This document shows, in pieces, positions 15,053 through 22,230 of a DNA stretch of 30,371 nucleotides. Positions within the stretch are counted from its first letter, which is position 1; each line of letters begins with the position of its first letter. The stretch is from NCBI GenBank assembly GCA_035645555.1, contig DASQMI010000091.1, positions 1-30,371 of the forward strand, written 5' to 3'. This DNA comes from Lysobacter_F sp035645555 (GTDB taxonomy: Bacteria; Pseudomonadota; Gammaproteobacteria; Xanthomonadales; Xanthomonadaceae). The translations under genes and the position numbers were made by a program. The notes under the pieces were generated by a model. The model saw only the letters and a program-made list of their open reading frames with translations. It was not told the origin of the DNA and made no database searches.

Positions 15053-17026
15053 ATGCCCGTCCTGCGTCTCGTCGCCCCCGCCCTCGCGCTCGCCCTCACG
15101 CTCCCGCCGCTCGCCGCCGCGCAGACCGTGGTGCAGCGCGAGGAAGTCGGCAACCGCATCAGCGAGAACATCCCGCCGATCCCGGCGGAGCTGATCGAGC
15201 GCCTCAACCGCTACCAGAACACGCGCGGCGCCAGCTTCGCCGGCTGGACGCGCGAGGGCTGCCTGCTCGTCGGCACGCGCTTCGCCGAAACCGTGCAGGC
15301 GCACCGCGTCTGCCAGCCGCTGGGCATGCGTGAGCAGCTGACGTTCTATCCCGAACCGCTCAACAGCCTGCGCACCGCGCCGGCCACCTCGAAGCTCGAC
15401 GGCTTCGTGTTCGGCAAGGACGTCGGCGGCAACGAGTTCTGGCAGCTGCACTGGTTCGACCTCGCTTCGCGCGAGACCACGCTGCTCACCGACGGCAAGG
15501 CGCGCAACTCGGCCCCGCTGTTCGCCCGCGACGGCACGCGCTTCGCCTGGAGCAGCACCGCGCGCAACGGCACCGACACCGACGTGTGGGTGATGGACTT
15601 CGCCACCCGCGAGCGCAAGCCGGTAGTGACCGAAGGCGGCCAGTGGACCGCGCTCGATTTCGCGCCCGACGGCAGCCGGCTGCTGGTGTCGCGCTACGTG
15701 TCGATCAGCGAGTCCTACCCCGGCGTGGTCGATCTCGCGAGCGGCCAGCTGCGGCTGTTCCCGGTCGAGGGCGGCAAGGCGGCGTTCGGCGGATTCCGTT
15801 TCACACCCGACGGGCGCGGCGTGTATTTCGTGTCCGACGAGCCGGTGGATGGCAAGCCGAGCGAGTTCCTGCGCCTGCGCCACCACGACCTGCAGAGCGG
15901 TCGCGTCACCGTGCTGAGCCGCGACATCCCGTGGGACGTGGAGAACTTCACCCTGGCCGACAACGGCCGCCACCTCGCGTTCGTCACCAACGAGGACGGC
16001 ATCGGCAAGCTGCACGTGCTGCGGCTGCCCGACCACCAGCCGGTCGCGCTGCCCGAGCTGCCGGTCGGCGTGATCGGCAACCTGGGCTTCTCGCCGGACG
16101 GCAAGCGGCTGGCGCTCAGCCTGAATTCGCCGACCTCGCCGAGCGACGTCTACGTGGTCGACCTCGAATCGAAGGCGCTGACGCGCTGGACGCAGAGCGA
16201 GATCGGCGGCCTCGACGTCTCCACGTTCGTCGCCCCGACGCTGGTGCGCTACCGCAGCTTCGACGGCCGCAGCATCCCGGCGTTCTACTACCGGCCGCGC
16301 AAGGCCGCCGCCGGCACCAAGCTGCCGGTGGTGGTGCAGATCCACGGCGGTCCGGAGGCGCAATCGCTGCCGACGTTCAATCCGACGATCCAGTACCTGG
16401 TCAACGAGATGGGGGTCGCGGTGCTGGTGCCGAACGTGCGCGGCTCGTCGGGCTACGGCAAGACCTACCTGAGCCTGGACAACGCGGAGAAGCGCGAGGA
16501 TTCGGTCAAGGACATCGGCGCGCTGCTGGACTGGATCGGTAAGCAGCCGGAACTCGATGCGCGGCGCGTCGGCGTCTACGGTGGCAGCTACGGCGGCTAC
16601 ATGGTGCTGGCGACGATGACCCGCTTCCCCGAGCGCATCCGCGCCGGGGTCGACATCGTCGGCATCTCGCACTTCCGCACGTTCCTGCAGAACACCGAGA
16701 GCTACCGCCGCGACCTGCGCCGCGCCGAGTATGGCGACGAGCGCGACCCGAAGATGGCGGCGGTGTTCGAGCGCATCGCGCCGCTCAACAACGCCGGCCG
16801 CATCCGCGCGCCGCTGTTCGTGGCCCAAGGCAAGAACGACCCGCGCGTGCCGTATACCGAGGCCGAGCAGATCGTGAAAGCGGTGCGCGGCAACGGCGTG
16901 CCGGTGTGGTACCTGCTGTTCAACGACGAAGGCCACGGCTTCGCCAAGAAGCGCAACGCCGACTACTTCGGCGCGGCGACCATGCTGTTCTGGCAGCAGC
17001 ACCTGATCGGCGACGCGGCACGTTGA
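15053..17026 (+). CDS. Secreted S9 family serine peptidase (prolyl oligopeptidase superfamily)
   Basis: A 657-residue exported peptidase expected to cleave peptides or release N-terminal dipeptides or acyl residues in the periplasm. The signal peptide is about residues 1-23 (LAAAQT). A beta-propeller of WD40/PD40-like repeats (FAPDGSRL, FTPDGRGVYF, FSPDGKRLA) covers about 100-380. The alpha/beta-hydrolase domain follows, with oxyanion-region HGGPEAQ, nucleophile S512 in GGSYGG, D596 in GKNDPRVP and H628 in DEGHGF, so the triad is complete. The ATG has GGAG 8 nt upstream, and a TAAGCT box about 34 nt upstream may be a -10. The start is 56 nt after dnaG. DPP4, acylaminoacyl peptidase and oligopeptidase specificities are all possible. 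Confidence 0.93.
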   Translation: MPVLRLVAPALALALTLPPLAAAQTVVQREEVGNRISENIPPIPAELIERLNRYQNTRGASFAGWTREGCLLVGTRFAETVQAHRVCQPLGMREQLTFYPEPLNSLRTAPATSKLDGFVFGKDVGGNEFWQLHWFDLASRETTLLTDGKARNSAPLFARDGTRFAWSSTARNGTDTDVWVMDFATRERKPVVTEGGQWTALDFAPDGSRLLVSRYVSISESYPGVVDLASGQLRLFPVEGGKAAFGGFRFTPDGRGVYFVSDEPVDGKPSEFLRLRHHDLQSGRVTVLSRDIPWDVENFTLADNGRHLAFVTNEDGIGKLHVLRLPDHQPVALPELPVGVIGNLGFSPDGKRLALSLNSPTSPSDVYVVDLESKALTRWTQSEIGGLDVSTFVAPTLVRYRSFDGRSIPAFYYRPRKAAAGTKLPVVVQIHGGPEAQSLPTFNPTIQYLVNEMGVAVLVPNVRGSSGYGKTYLSLDNAEKREDSVKDIGALLDWIGKQPELDARRVGVYGGSYGGYMVLATMTRFPERIRAGVDIVGISHFRTFLQNTESYRRDLRRAEYGDERDPKMAAVFERIAPLNNAGRIRAPLFVAQGKNDPRVPYTEAEQIVKAVRGNGVPVWYLLFNDEGHGFAKKRNADYFGAATMLFWQQHLIGDAAR

Positions 17027-17037
17027 CCGTTCGCACG

Positions 17038-17065
17038 CGAAGGCCGGGGCCCGCCCCGGCCTTCG
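17038..17065. terminator. Bidirectional hairpin terminator between S9 peptidase and SRPBCC genes
   Basis: A perfect 12-bp stem (17038-17049 with 17054-17065) with a 4-nt loop CCCG. Like the hairpin at 4001-4028 it starts CGAAGG, ends CCTTCG and lacks a T-tract. It lies between two convergent genes. Confidence 0.8.
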
Positions 17066-17088
17066 TCGTTCGGACCGGGGCGCGACGC

Positions 17089-17628
17089 TCAGGCCGGCAG
17101 CCGGCGCTCGTATTCGGCCTCGAGTCGGGTGTGCCGGCGCCAGAAGCCCTCCGGCGCGTGGCCGGTGAGGCGTGCCTGCAGGATGTCCAGATGGGTATGC
17201 CAGCCGGCGGCGACGCTGATGCGGGCGTCACGCCGCGCGAGCCGGCGATGGGTGACCGTCAACCGCACCGCGTCGCCGGCGGGTTGCAGTTCGAAGCACA
17301 CCTCCGAGGCCTCGTCGCCGTCCTCATCCCAGGTGAACGCCAGCACGTGCGGCGGTTCGCAGGCGGTGACGCGGCCGCCGGTGCGGCACTCCTCGGCGAT
17401 GGCGGCGTACTTCGCCGGTGCCGCATCGTCGCCTTCGGTGAGCGCGTTGTTGCGGAACACCAGTTGCACCCGGCCGCCCACGAGCGGCTCGAGCGGCCCG
17501 TCGGCCAGCCAGCGGGCGCGCTTGTCCGATTCGGTGAGATAGGCCCAGACCCGCTCGATCGGACCGGGCAGGACACGCTCGATGCGCAGAGTGTCGGCGG
17601 CAAGGGGCACGGCGAACGCGTCGTTCAT
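17089..17628 (-). CDS. SRPBCC/AHSA1 domain protein
   Basis: A 179-residue cytoplasmic protein with the helix-grip (START-like) fold of the AHSA1 group. Characteristic parts: TLRIERVLPGPIERVWAYLTESDKRARWLADG at the N-terminus, VGGRVQLVFRN, PHVLAFTW, VCFELQPAGDAVRLTVTHRRL, and the C-terminal GWHTHLDILQARLTG. These proteins bind hydrophobic ligands; the ligand of this one is unknown. A strong GGAGGA precedes the ATG at 17628; longer in-frame starts lie inside the regulator gene and are rejected. It is 20 nt downstream of an ArsR gene and so forms the common ArsR-AHSA1 pair, with expression presumably controlled by that regulator. Confidence 0.88.
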   Translation of the reverse strand: MNDAFAVPLAADTLRIERVLPGPIERVWAYLTESDKRARWLADGPLEPLVGGRVQLVFRNNALTEGDDAAPAKYAAIAEECRTGGRVTACEPPHVLAFTWDEDGDEASEVCFELQPAGDAVRLTVTHRRLARRDARISVAAGWHTHLDILQARLTGHAPEGFWRRHTRLEAEYERRLPA

Positions 17629-17648
17629 GGGGTTTCCTCCGTCGGGGG

Positions 17649-18029
17649 TCAGCGGCGTCGTGCGGGACGCCGCGGTGGGGTGCGGCTCGGGCGGGAAGGC
17701 GGCGCGTCGTCCTCGCGCAGCGCGCGCTCGAGGGCATCGAGGCGCGCGTTCCAGAAGCGCTCGTAGTGGCGCAGCCATTCCGCGCCGGCGTGCAGCGGCC
17801 GCGCATCCAGCCGGCACAGGTGCGTGCGTCCCTGCACCTCGCGCTGCACCAGCCCGGCGCGCTCCAGCGTGCGGATGTGCTTGGACGCGGCCGCGAGCGA
17901 CATCGCCAGCGGCGCGGCCAGTTCGCCGACGCTGAGCGGCCTTTGCCCCAGCCGTTGCAGCATCGCGCGCCGGGTGGGGTCGGCGAGCGCCTGGAACACC
18001 AGGTCCAGATCGGGTGCATGTTCAACCAT
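17649..18029 (-). CDS. ArsR family transcriptional regulator
   Basis: A 126-residue winged-helix repressor. The family opening LVFQALADPTRRAMLQRL is at residues 10-27, the recognition helix region LSVGELAAPLAMSLAAASKHIRTLERAGLV at about 32-61, and the wing at VQGRTHLCRL. The metal-binding ELCVCDL motif of metal sensors is absent and only one Cys (C72) is seen, so it is likely a non-metal sensor. The C-terminal ERFWNARLDALERALRED and Arg/Pro tail are typical of regulators paired with AHSA1 proteins. The start ATG at 18029 lies inside a palindrome and about 7 nt after the -10 box, so the mRNA may be leaderless. Autoregulation is strongly suggested by the operators. Confidence 0.9.
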   Translation of the reverse strand: MVEHAPDLDLVFQALADPTRRAMLQRLGQRPLSVGELAAPLAMSLAAASKHIRTLERAGLVQREVQGRTHLCRLDARPLHAGAEWLRHYERFWNARLDALERALREDDAPPSRPSRTPPRRPARRR

Positions 18030-18036
18030 GCGGTTG
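18023..18036. promoter_or_regulatory. Operator copy 1, CAACC-N4-GGTTG, over the arsR start codon
   Basis: Inverted repeat CAACC-ATGC-GGTTG. The minus-strand ATG of the regulator lies in its loop. It is the same palindrome as at 18063-18076, exactly 40 bp away centre to centre. Confidence 0.7.
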
Positions 18037-18065
18037 ATAATCCGCCTACATCGCCGCATTGTCAA
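18037..18065 (-). promoter_or_regulatory. Sigma70-type promoter of the arsR-SRPBCC operon
   Basis: On the minus strand a consensus TTGACA (18065-18060) is followed after 17 nt by GATTAT (18042-18037), which matches TATAAT at four of six positions. The expected start, about 7-8 nt downstream, coincides with the A of the regulator ATG at 18029. The -35 overlaps operator copy 2, and operator copy 1 abuts the -10. Confidence 0.75.
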
Positions 18066-18077
18066 CCAAAAGGTTGA
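18062..18077. promoter_or_regulatory. Operator copy 2, TCAACC-N4-GGTTGA, over the -35 box
   Basis: Inverted repeat TCAACC-AAAA-GGTTGA, 6 bp per arm, overlapping the -35 hexamer at 18060-18065. Half-sites are identical to those of copy 1. Confidence 0.72.
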
Positions 18078-18096
18078 ACATCCGACGGACGGTCGG

Positions 18097-18113
18097 CGCG
18101 GCGTGCCGCCGCG
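18097..18113. terminator. Possible hairpin terminator after the amidohydrolase gene
   Basis: CGCGGCG (18097-18103) pairs with CGCCGCG (18107-18113) around TGC. It lies 31 nt past the amidohydrolase stop (minus strand), before the arsR promoter. There is no T-tract, so this is a tentative call. Confidence 0.3.
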
Positions 18114-18144
18114 GCCGGTCAACCGAGGAAACGTCGGCGCGCCG

Positions 18145-19431
18145 TCAGCGCGCGTCCTTCACCACCTCGCCGCCCTTCATCACGAACGGGATGTTCTCTA
18201 GCACGCGCACGTCCTGGGTGGGATCGCCGGGCACCGCGATCAGGTCCGCCCAGCGGCCCGGTTCCAGCACGCCGACGTCGTCGCGGCCGAGCGCCTCGGC
18301 GGCGTTCACGGTGGCGCTGCGGATCGCCTCCACCGGCGTCATCCCGTAGCGCACCATCACCGCGAACTGCTTGCCGTTGTCGCCGTGCGGGTACACCCCG
18401 GCATCGGTGCCGTAGACCATGCGCACGCCGGCCTGGTGCGCGCGGCGGAAGTTCTCGCGCTGGGTCTCGCCGATCTCGCGGTCCTTGCGCAGGTTGTCCT
18501 CCAGCACGCCGTTCTTGCGGCCTTCGGCTTGGGTGTAATCGGTGTTGTAGATGTCCATCGACAGCCAGGTGCCGTGCTGCTTGGCGAGCCGGATGCCTTC
18601 GGCATCGATCAGGCTGGCGTGCTCGATGGTGTCCACCCCGGCGCGGATCGCGGCGCGGATGCCGGCGGCGCCGTGCGCGTGCGCGGCGACCTTGAGTCCC
18701 TGCATGTGCGCCTCGTCGACGATTGCCTTCATCTCCTCGTAGCTCAGCTGCTGCTGGCCGGGCTCGGTGTTGCGCGAGAACACGCCGCCGGTGGCGCAGA
18801 TCTTGATCACCTGCGCGCCGTACTTGCGCAGGGTACGCACCGCGCGCCGCGCTTCCTCCGGGCTGTCGGCGTTGAACGGGCTCTTCTGGTCCATCGACGG
18901 CGGGAAGTAGGTCGAATCGCAGTGCCCGCCGGTGGCGCCGAAGCCGTACGCGGCGGTGACCACGCGCGGGCCGCGCACCTTGCCCTCGTCGATCGCCTGA
19001 CGCAGGCCGACGTCGTTCCACGCATCGGCGCCGACGTTGCGCACGGTGGTGAAGCCGGCCATCAGCGTGCGCTCGGCGTGCGGCACGGTCAGCACCGACC
19101 AGAAGCGGTCGCCGAACTGCAGTCCGGTGTAGCCGCCGTAGGACGGGTCGCCGTCGAGATGCACGTGCATGTCGATCAGGCCGGGCAGGACGGTCATGCC
19201 GGGCAGCTCGACCCGGCGCGCGCCCGTCGGCGCGGCATCGCCGGCGCGGCCGACCGCGACGACGCGGCCATCGCGGACCACGATCTGCGGGCGCTCCAGC
19301 ATGCGGCCGCTGCGCACGTCGAGCATGCGGTCGGCGGTGATGACGAGCTCCTGCGCGCCCTGCGCCGCAGCGGGTGCGGCGAGGGCGGCGGTGAGCACGA
19401 CGGCGGCGGCGCAGCGGCGGAGCATCGACAT
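18145..19431 (-). CDS. Secreted amidohydrolase (imidazolonepropionase/Xaa-Pro dipeptidase-like)
   Basis: A 428-residue metal-dependent hydrolase exported by a signal peptide (about 1-24, ending PAAAQG). The amidohydrolase superfamily metal set is complete: H89 and H91 in DMHVHLDG, K210 (probably carboxylated, bridging) in VIKICATGG, H251 in AAHAHG, H271 in TIEHAS, and D343 in GTDAG. The surrounding sequence (PGLIDMHVH, AGFTTVRNVG, VKDAR end) matches the group annotated as Xaa-Pro or Xaa-Arg dipeptidases and related N-acyl hydrolases. The substrate cannot be assigned. The start is the ATG at 19431; a second ATG 6 nt later is an alternative. The same-strand ChaN-like gene ends 68 nt upstream. 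Confidence 0.88.
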   Translation of the reverse strand: MSMLRRCAAAVVLTAALAAPAAAQGAQELVITADRMLDVRSGRMLERPQIVVRDGRVVAVGRAGDAAPTGARRVELPGMTVLPGLIDMHVHLDGDPSYGGYTGLQFGDRFWSVLTVPHAERTLMAGFTTVRNVGADAWNDVGLRQAIDEGKVRGPRVVTAAYGFGATGGHCDSTYFPPSMDQKSPFNADSPEEARRAVRTLRKYGAQVIKICATGGVFSRNTEPGQQQLSYEEMKAIVDEAHMQGLKVAAHAHGAAGIRAAIRAGVDTIEHASLIDAEGIRLAKQHGTWLSMDIYNTDYTQAEGRKNGVLEDNLRKDREIGETQRENFRRAHQAGVRMVYGTDAGVYPHGDNGKQFAVMVRYGMTPVEAIRSATVNAAEALGRDDVGVLEPGRWADLIAVPGDPTQDVRVLENIPFVMKGGEVVKDAR

Positions 19432-19499
19432 GGGCGGATCCCGGCGGACGGATGCGCCGAGCATAGCCGCGCCGCCCGGGCGCGCGCATGCGCCGGTGC

Positions 19500-20309
19500 T
19501 CAGCGCAGCGGCTCGGCCAGCGAGAAGCGCGGAAAGTACAGCGCGTAGTGCCAGGGGTCGTTGGGACCGAGCGTCCGCGAGCGGGCATCGCTCGGGAACA
19601 CCGGCCGCGGCCCGCAGTGCCCGCGCGAGGCACAGCCCCACGATTCGCCAGCGCGGGCCGCCACGTTCACCGTGAACGGCTCGAGGTCGCGCAGGTGCCA
19701 CGCCATCGGTGCCTGCAGCCGGGCGGGCCAGCTGGGCCCTTGGGGGCGGAAGCGCATCGCGTGCACGTTGCCGACCACCGCGATCACGCGACCGCGCGGC
19801 AGTGCCTCATGGATCCGCCGCAGCCGCTCGGCCAGCATACGATCGCGCGCGCCCGCGCCACCCGTACTGCGCTCCACGTCGATCGGCGCGATCGCTACGT
19901 CCGCACCGCGTGCGCGCAGCCGCCGCAGCGCTTCGTGCAGTTCGATCACCGCGCCATTGCGGCGGCCGTCGTGGACGGGTGCGGGCGGCCGCAGGAACCG
20001 GTGCGCGGCAAGTGCCTGCCGCGCCGCGGTGCCGCCGTCGGAATGGAGATACGCCCGCGACGCGGCGCTGCCGTCGCGCGGCAGCTCCAGTGCCAGCACG
20101 ACCGGCTCGCCGGCGCGCGCATAGGCGGCGGCCAGCGCAGCGGCCAAGCGCGGCACCTCGCGGGTGCCGTGCAGCTCGCCGAGCACGATCAGCCGGTGCG
20201 CGCCCGCCGCCTGCCGCACCTCGTGCGCGGCCTCCTCGATTGGACTTGCCGCACCCGTCGTGCCCGCCCACAACAGCAGGCCCAGCAGTACTGCCGTCCA
20301 TCGCCGCAT
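19500..20309 (-). CDS. Exported ChaN/TIKI-like protein, function unknown
   Basis: A 269-residue protein with a signal peptide (about 1-21, TTGAAS). The pattern VLGELHGTREVP (H47), then VLALELP (E75), and later VVGNVHAMR (H183) resembles the TIKI/ChaN/EreA-like fold, in which paired GxxH motifs and a Glu form a possible metal or heme site. ChaN of Campylobacter binds heme; other relatives are proteases or esterases, so no activity is claimed. Two Cys (SWGCASRGHCG) near the C-terminus could form a disulphide. The start ATG at 20309 has GGAGG about 8 nt upstream; the longer frame to 20378 precedes the signal peptide and is not used. It is divergent from ada and upstream of the amidohydrolase on the same strand. 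Confidence 0.65.
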   Translation of the reverse strand: MRRWTAVLLGLLLWAGTTGAASPIEEAAHEVRQAAGAHRLIVLGELHGTREVPRLAAALAAAYARAGEPVVLALELPRDGSAASRAYLHSDGGTAARQALAAHRFLRPPAPVHDGRRNGAVIELHEALRRLRARGADVAIAPIDVERSTGGAGARDRMLAERLRRIHEALPRGRVIAVVGNVHAMRFRPQGPSWPARLQAPMAWHLRDLEPFTVNVAARAGESWGCASRGHCGPRPVFPSDARSRTLGPNDPWHYALYFPRFSLAEPLR

Positions 20310-20442
20310 GCCGCATCCTCCGGTCCTTGGATGCGCTGTTGTCGAGGCGGGCGCGATCCGTTTCAAGGGAGGCGCCACGCAGCCGGTCGCCAGCGCGGAT
20401 GATGCGCAGGAATCGGAGTGCCGGCCCCGCAGGCTGCGCGGA

Positions 20443-20459
20443 GGATGGGCGTACCATCC
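20443..20459. promoter_or_regulatory. Inverted repeat upstream of ada
   Basis: GGATGG-GCGTA-CCATCC, 6-bp arms with a 5-nt spacer, 14 nt before the ada ATG. The right arm overlaps TACCAT (20452-20457), a possible -10. No classical Ada box is recognisable. Confidence 0.35.
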
Positions 20460-20473
20460 GAACGGGAGCCGCC

Positions 20474-21535
20474 ATGACCCTGCCCTCGCCCAACGAATGC
20501 CTGCGCGCTGTGCGCGCGCGCGACCGCGCCTACGACGGCCGCTTCGTGTACGGCGTGGTCACCACCGGCGTGTTCTGCCGGCCGTCGTGTCCGGCGCGGC
20601 CGCCGCGCGAGGAGAACCTGCGCTTCTTCGCCGGCAACGACGAGGCGCGTGCGGCCGGCTTCCGTCCGTGCAAGCGCTGCCGGCCCGACCAGCCGAGCGA
20701 AAGCGAGCGGCTGCAGGCGGCGGCGCGCTACATCGAGCGCCATGCCGACCGGCCGCTGCCGCTGGCCGAACTCGCCGCACAGGCCGGGCTCTCGAGCGCG
20801 CATTTCCAGCGCCGCTTCCGCGCGCTGTTCGGCGTGACCCCGCGGCAGATGCAGGATGCAGTCCGCATGCGCACGCTGAAGACCGAACTGCGCAAGGGCG
20901 CCGCGGTGACCGAGGCGATCTACGCCGCCGGCTTCGGCTCGCCGAGCCGCGTCTACGGCGAGGCCGCACGCCACCTCGGCATGACCCCGAAGGCCTACCG
21001 AGACGGCGGTGCCGGCGAACACATCGCCTGGGCGGTGCGCGACACCGCGCTCGGTCCGCTGTTGATGGCGGCCACCGAACGCGGCGTCTGCTTCGCGCAG
21101 TTCGGCGAATCGGCCGAACTGCTTAATGCGCAGCTGCAGCGCGAGTTCCCGCGCGCGACGCTCACGCGCAGCGACGCCGAGCATTCGCCGCAGCTCGATG
21201 CGTGGATCGCCGCACTGGATGCGCACGTCTCGCGCGGCGCGGCGCGTCCGGAGCTGCCGCTCGACCTGCGCGGCACCGCGTTCCAGATGCGGGTGTGGCG
21301 CTTCCTGCTCGGGCTGGAAGACGGGCAAGTGGTCAGCTACGGCGAGCTCGCGCAGGCGCTCGATCTGCCGCGCGCGACGCGCGCGGTCGCCTCCGCCTGC
21401 GGCGCCAACCGCATCGCCGTGCTGGTGCCGTGCCACCGGGTGCTGCGCGGCGACGGCAGCCTCGGCGGCTACCGCTGGGGGCTGGAACGCAAGCGCACCT
21501 TGCTGGATGCCGAACGCGCGCGGAGCCGGCGATGA
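20474..21535 (+). CDS. ada: Bifunctional Ada: methyl-responsive activator and O6-methylguanine-DNA methyltransferase
   Basis: Repairs O6-alkylguanine and methylphosphotriesters by irreversible transfer to its own Cys residues and, once methylated, activates alkylation-response genes. All three parts are present in 353 residues (E. coli 354). The N-terminal zinc site has C35, C39, C66 and C69, with exactly the E. coli spacing; C35 is the phosphotriester acceptor. AraC-type HTH motifs span about 76-176. The C-terminal methyltransferase domain has the acceptor C320 in VPCHRV, with SYGELA and the ACGANRIAVL helix before it. The ATG at 20474 has GGGAG upstream; the much longer frame upstream is antisense to the ChaN-like gene. 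Its stop overlaps the oxygenase start in ATGA. Confidence 0.97.
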   Translation: MTLPSPNECLRAVRARDRAYDGRFVYGVVTTGVFCRPSCPARPPREENLRFFAGNDEARAAGFRPCKRCRPDQPSESERLQAAARYIERHADRPLPLAELAAQAGLSSAHFQRRFRALFGVTPRQMQDAVRMRTLKTELRKGAAVTEAIYAAGFGSPSRVYGEAARHLGMTPKAYRDGGAGEHIAWAVRDTALGPLLMAATERGVCFAQFGESAELLNAQLQREFPRATLTRSDAEHSPQLDAWIAALDAHVSRGAARPELPLDLRGTAFQMRVWRFLLGLEDGQVVSYGELAQALDLPRATRAVASACGANRIAVLVPCHRVLRGDGSLGGYRWGLERKRTLLDAERARSRR

Positions 21536-22224
21536 ACGCGCTCGATCCACAGGCGCTGCAGAGCGCACTGGATACGGATGGCTATGCGCTGACCCCGCCG
21601 CTGCTCGCGCCGGCCGAATGCGCGGCGCTGGCCGCGCTGTACGACGACCCGCATACGCGATTCCGCTCGACGGTGCGGATGGCGCGCCACGGCTTCGGAC
21701 AGGGCGAATACCGCTATTTCGATTACCCGCTGCCGGCAGCGGTGCAGCGGCTGCGCGAGACGCTGTACCCGCCGCTCGCTCAGGTTGCCAACGCGTGGGC
21801 GGAACAGCTCGGCGCAACCGAGCGCTGGCCCGACGCGCTGGACGCGCTGCAGGCGCGCTGCCGCGATGCCGGCCAATGCCGGCCCACGCCGCTGCTGTTG
21901 CGCTACCGCGAAGGCGACTACAACTGCCTGCACCAGGACCTGTACGGCGCGGTGCATTTCCCGCTGCAGGCGATCGTGCTGCTGAGCGCGCCCGGCGTCG
22001 ATTTCGACGGCGGCGAGCTGGTGCTGGTGGAGCAGCGCCCGCGCATGCAGTCGCGCGCCACCGTGGTGCCGCTCGTGCAGGGCCAGGCGGCGATCGTGCC
22101 GGTGCGCGAGCGGCCGCGGCGCGGGACGCGCGGCACCTACCGCACCCAGCTGCGCCACGGCGTCAGCACGCTGCGTGCCGGGCTGCGGCACACGCTCGGG
22201 GTGATCTTCCACGATGCCGCCTGA
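21532..22224 (+). CDS. 2OG-Fe(II) oxygenase, likely DNA alkylation-damage response (Oxygenase-NA family)
   Basis: A 230-residue Fe(II)- and 2-oxoglutarate-dependent oxygenase. The iron ligands are H134 and D136 in CLHQDLYG and H209 in LRHGVSTLRAG; R215 is the likely 2-oxoglutarate anchor. The C-terminal GLRHTLGVIFHDA is characteristic of the family I know as DUF2086/Oxygenase-NA (PF09859), predicted to act on damaged nucleic acid. It is not AlkB itself: the AlkB substrate-binding lid sequence is not seen. The ATG overlaps the ada stop by 4 nt, so translation is coupled and regulation by Ada is probable. Its stop is 6 nt from the convergent ctaB stop, with no terminator hairpin between. Confidence 0.82.
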   Translation: MNALDPQALQSALDTDGYALTPPLLAPAECAALAALYDDPHTRFRSTVRMARHGFGQGEYRYFDYPLPAAVQRLRETLYPPLAQVANAWAEQLGATERWPDALDALQARCRDAGQCRPTPLLLRYREGDYNCLHQDLYGAVHFPLQAIVLLSAPGVDFDGGELVLVEQRPRMQSRATVVPLVQGQAAIVPVRERPRRGTRGTYRTQLRHGVSTLRAGLRHTLGVIFHDAA

Positions 22225-22230
22225 GGCGGC

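Noticed and set aside
14993..17002. 669-residue minus-strand frame antisense to the S9 peptidase
   Set aside because: Low-complexity His/Arg/Ala composition; the plus strand carries an intact catalytic triad and propeller repeats.
13364..17026. 1220-residue frame seeming to join the dnaG region to the S9 peptidase
   Set aside because: Residues before 15053 are an out-of-frame reading of dnaG; a signal peptide and GGAG support the start at 15053.
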